Part shown: positions 61,917 through 64,000 of the stretch, piece after piece
Numbering within the stretch: the stretch's first letter is position 1
Layout: every line of letters starts with the position of its first letter
NCBI GenBank assembly: GCA_963923035.1
Contig: CAWUKT010000030.1
Coordinates: forward strand, 5,335-69,334
Direction: 5' to 3'
DNA from: CAWUKT01 sp963923035
Lineage (GTDB): Bacteria; Bacteroidota; Bacteroidia; J057; JADKCL01
Length of the DNA: 64,000 bases
Program-made: the position numbers and the translations under genes
The notes under the pieces: model-generated
What the model was told of the DNA's origin: nothing
Seen by the model: the letters and a program-made list of their open reading frames with translations, nothing else
Database searches by the model: none

Positions 61917-62261
61917 TTACCGGCTCCGCATCCCCACTTCCGACGCATAATCCATTCCCCAGTTCGCCATCTCCTTCAGGATGGGGACCAGCTGCTCTCC
62001 CCGCTCGGTCAGTCCATAGACGACATTGACGGGGACCTTGTCGGTCAGCTCCGTCCGCGAAATGATTTGGTCGGCTTCCAATTCCCGCAACATCTCGGTC
62101 AGGACCTTCTTGCTGATGCTCGGAATCATGTTCCGGATCTGCCCGAAGCGGCGGGGACCGGGCACGAGGGTATAGACGATGATGAACTTCCACCGGCCTC
62201 CCAATACAGTCATGATATTGGTCATGGGGCAGTTTTCGGGGTTGTGGTAGAGGAATTGCAT
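61917..62261 (-). CDS. HxlR-family transcriptional regulator (second in window)
   Basis: The 114-residue winged-helix regulator: CPMTNIMTVLGGRWKFIIVYTL (family signature with Cys11), PSISKKVLTEMLRELEADQII (recognition region), NVVYGLTERGEQLVPILKEM (wing). It resembles the HxlR at 24130 in length and motif order. It is divergent from the MBL-fold hydrolase with GGTTAC-type motifs between them, so it likely represses that gene. Confidence 0.93.
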   Translation of the reverse strand: MQFLYHNPENCPMTNIMTVLGGRWKFIIVYTLVPGPRRFGQIRNMIPSISKKVLTEMLRELEADQIISRTELTDKVPVNVVYGLTERGEQLVPILKEMANWGMDYASEVGMRSR

Positions 62262-62266
62262 TAAGT

Positions 62267-62306
62267 GGTTACTTCTGGGTTACCAGATTCAAGTGAAAGG
62301 GGTACC
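62267..62306. promoter_or_regulatory. GGTTAC/GGTTACC/GGTACC motif cluster, likely HxlR operator
   Basis: GGTTAC (62267-62272) and GGTTACC (62278-62284) are spaced 11 bp apart; GGTACC is at 62301-62306. The half-site is the same as in the 24462-24571 region next to the other HxlR gene. Confidence 0.55.
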
Positions 62307-62395
62307 AAACCGGAGGGGCTTGTACTACCTTTGGCAAAGTTAGTTTTCACCGAAGGCTAAGCAAAATTTAGAACACAAAAGTCTTATTCCTCATT

Positions 62396-63289
62396 TTGTC
62401 CGTCCTGTTTGGGGCGGGCCCACTAAACGTATACGCTCAAATGACCACTTCCCCCCTGAAGTTGGAGGTTTTCAAAGGGACCGAAGCCTCCGTCAACAGC
62501 TACCTCATTTCCAATGGCTCCTCCGCAATTTTGGTCGATGCCCTTCGAAATAGCCAGGATGCCTCCGAATTGGTGGCCTGGATCCAGGCAAGGAATCTCC
62601 CACTGACCCATATTCTGATGACGCACGGCCACCCGGACCATTTTCTGGGACTCGGGGTCCTGAAGGATGCGTTCCCGGAAGCCCAGGCTGTGGTGGCTTC
62701 CCCCGAAGTCAAAGCAGATATCATTGGCTTCACCCACTTTATGGAAAGCATTGGCTGGTTGGAAGGTGAACCCGCGATGAAGCCCCGCACTGCCGAACGT
62801 CCCGACGGGTTCGATTACGAGGGCCATATTGGCGTCCTGACCAAAAAGGAATTGACCCTGGAAGGCGGGGGTGTCCTGCAAATCGAAACGAACTACCTCC
62901 CGGCTGAGTCCGAGCACCTGACGACCATTTTTATCCCCGACCTGAATGCCCTGTTGACTTCGGATTTCTGTTACAACGGCGTCCACCTCTGGATGGGCCA
63001 GGGCGTATCCCAGGCGCACATCGCCAACTGGAAGACTGAGTTGAACCGCCTCAAAGACAGGTATTCCGGTAGTGGGGTGACCCTCTACCCTGGCCACGGT
63101 GCTTCGGCCGGCCTCGAACTCATCGACACCCTCTTTCAATACATGGCGGACTTCGAAGCGGCCATTGCGGAGTCGGGTTCAAAGGAGGAAGTGGCGGAAA
63201 AAATGAAGGCGGCGTATCCCGATTGGGAACAGGACCATTTCCTGTTGGTGTACAGCATTGACAATCACTTCACCGGGGAGTTATGGTAA
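62396..63289 (+). CDS. Exported MBL-fold metallo-hydrolase
   Basis: The 297-residue protein (TTG start) with metallo-beta-lactamase fold; metal motif THGHPDH (His77, His79, Asp81, His82) and later His in YPGHGAS. Substrate unknown; related proteins include glyoxalase II-like and quorum-lactone hydrolases. The residues just upstream in frame (NTKVLFLIL...) read as the start of a signal peptide ending NVYAQ, but the codon before them is a TAG stop, so the original start codon appears lost and the annotated TTG gives a shortened leader. Confidence 0.85.
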   Translation: MSVLFGAGPLNVYAQMTTSPLKLEVFKGTEASVNSYLISNGSSAILVDALRNSQDASELVAWIQARNLPLTHILMTHGHPDHFLGLGVLKDAFPEAQAVVASPEVKADIIGFTHFMESIGWLEGEPAMKPRTAERPDGFDYEGHIGVLTKKELTLEGGGVLQIETNYLPAESEHLTTIFIPDLNALLTSDFCYNGVHLWMGQGVSQAHIANWKTELNRLKDRYSGSGVTLYPGHGASAGLELIDTLFQYMADFEAAIAESGSKEEVAEKMKAAYPDWEQDHFLLVYSIDNHFTGELW

Positions 63290-63312
63290 AGGGCCGGTCC
63301 CGGACGGGGTGG

Positions 63313-63399
63313 CTTTGGTGGAAGTTGCTTCCACCAAAATGTCCACTGGGCGGCCTGACGGCCCTGTTTTCGTTTCGTGGAAGTAACTTCCACGAAAGC
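63313..63399. repeat. Double-palindrome repeat, copy 3
   Basis: Best preserved copy: left core GTGGAAGTTGCTTCCAC flanked by G/C, right core GTGGAAGTAACTTCCAC flanked by C/G. It begins 24 bp after the MBL stop codon and could act as its terminator. Confidence 0.9.
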
Positions 63400-63417
63400 G
63401 TCATTTGATCATTTTTG

Positions 63418-63504
63418 CTTTGGTGGAAGTTGCTTCCACCAAAATGCCCATTGGGCGGCCTTGCGGCCCTGGTTTCGTTTCGTGGAACTAAGTTCCCCGA
63501 AAGC
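63418..63504. repeat. Double-palindrome repeat, copy 4
   Basis: Left core GTGGAAGTTGCTTCCAC is perfect. Middle GGGCGGCC-TTGC-GGCCC is a third small hairpin. Right hairpin is mutated (GTGGAACTAAGTTCCCCG), with G-to-C changes that still pair in part. Confidence 0.9.
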
Positions 63505-64000
63505 TGACCTGGGTGTATTCGCCCAAAACCCTAATTCACCCACCTCCAAGCCCAATTCATTTCCCTCCGCCCTCCATTCATTCTCCCGCTCCCTTTGTTC
63601 CCGGACCTTTTCCCTCAATTCCATTTCCCATCGACCCATTTGAATTCGGTCCGGACCTCAATGCCCCCACCTCCAAACCGAATTCACCCACCTCGAACCC
63701 TAATTCTATTTACCGTGGACCCTAATTGTATTTGGGTTGCAGGTCCCCCCCTCCACCTCGTCGGTACCCTCCCCCTACCTCTTACCCGAATAGATTTACC
63801 ATTTTTACGAATCTTATTGACCTTCAGGGCGAATCAATTGACCTGTTGGGTGATTGAATTGACCTTTGAACCGAATGAATTCGGGTCAGAGGTGGGTGAA
63901 TTGACCTCGGAGGCGAATTGTATTTGGGTACGAGGTGGCCCCCCCTCATACGTGTCCCGTTTAACTTCAGAAACAGCTTTTGGAACCATTGTCTATCAGC
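63505..64000. repeat. Gene-free tail with dispersed short repeats
   Basis: No gene. AATTCACCCACCTC occurs at 63533-63546 and 63681-63694, with its reverse complement at 63889-63902. AATTGTATTTGGGT occurs at 63724-63737 and 63916-63929. ATTGACCT occurs four times within 63815-63910. Pyrimidine-rich on the left, purine-rich on the right. Confidence 0.7.

Noticed and set aside
61609..63504. Repeats considered as a CRISPR array
   Set aside because: Units are ~86 bp, internally palindromic, separated by genes, and there are no regular spacers or cas genes.

Overview
The window looks like a chromosomal piece of a free-living Bacteroidota, most likely a Lewinella-type Saprospiria. The grounds are Por/type IX secretion C-terminal sorting domains (alpha-amylase, its neighbour, M43 protease), several TAnnTTTG-type promoter -7 elements, the Bacteroidota gene order miaB / sigma-54 activator / lptE, an Hc1-like histone fragment, and a G+C content that appears moderately high. 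No rRNA, tRNA, integrase, insertion sequence or CRISPR array was seen. Taxonomy is inference from gene content.

Left part (1-12 kb): recA, then an A+T-richer, low-complexity putative exported effector. After that comes an alpha-glucan block on the minus strand: pfkA, a BadF-family sugar kinase and a GH31 glucosidase in one operon, and a GH13 amylase plus a small type IX-secreted protein carrying the same N-terminal domain in a second operon. Both operons are preceded by the same 17-bp palindrome (7059-7075 and 10905-10921), so they look like one regulon. A LuxR-type regulator with a degenerate receiver domain lies divergent from the second operon.

12-20 kb: a compact lipid/quinone-type biosynthetic cluster (SDR, FAD-dependent reductase/hydroxylase, UbiA prenyltransferase, type III polyketide synthase, methyltransferase). 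A GNAT gene and the tyrosine-degradation pair hppD and hmgA follow.

20-31 kb: a 1196-residue protein with an OTU-like cysteine protease C-terminus. Next is an HxlR regulator facing a two-gene membrane operon across a field of GTAAC/GTTAC sites, then a Rieske-glutamate synthase fusion, a MarR/membrane protein/alcohol dehydrogenase operon, and an M43 metalloprotease.

31-59 kb: mostly housekeeping and lineage-specific genes. These are a VWA protein, an ECF sigma factor with a terminator-like hairpin in its leader, ispE, a class IV aminotransferase, SUI1, two tandem SanA/YdcF-type proteins, an AddA-like helicase with a decayed nuclease motif, two related helical proteins, lptE, a sigma-54 activator and miaB.

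59-64 kb: a calpain-like cysteine protease and a second HxlR regulator facing an MBL-fold hydrolase. This pair is flanked on both sides by four copies of an ~86-bp double-palindrome repeat. The end of the window is non-coding and filled with another set of short dispersed repeats.

The most unusual themes are: (1) three proteins whose proline/glutamine-rich N-termini resemble those of proteins linked to extracellular contractile injection systems, two of them carrying eukaryote-type cysteine protease domains (calpain, OTU); (2) the type III PKS/UbiA cluster; (3) the compensatory-mutated palindromic repeats around the HxlR/MBL pair; (4) two independent shared-operator systems.
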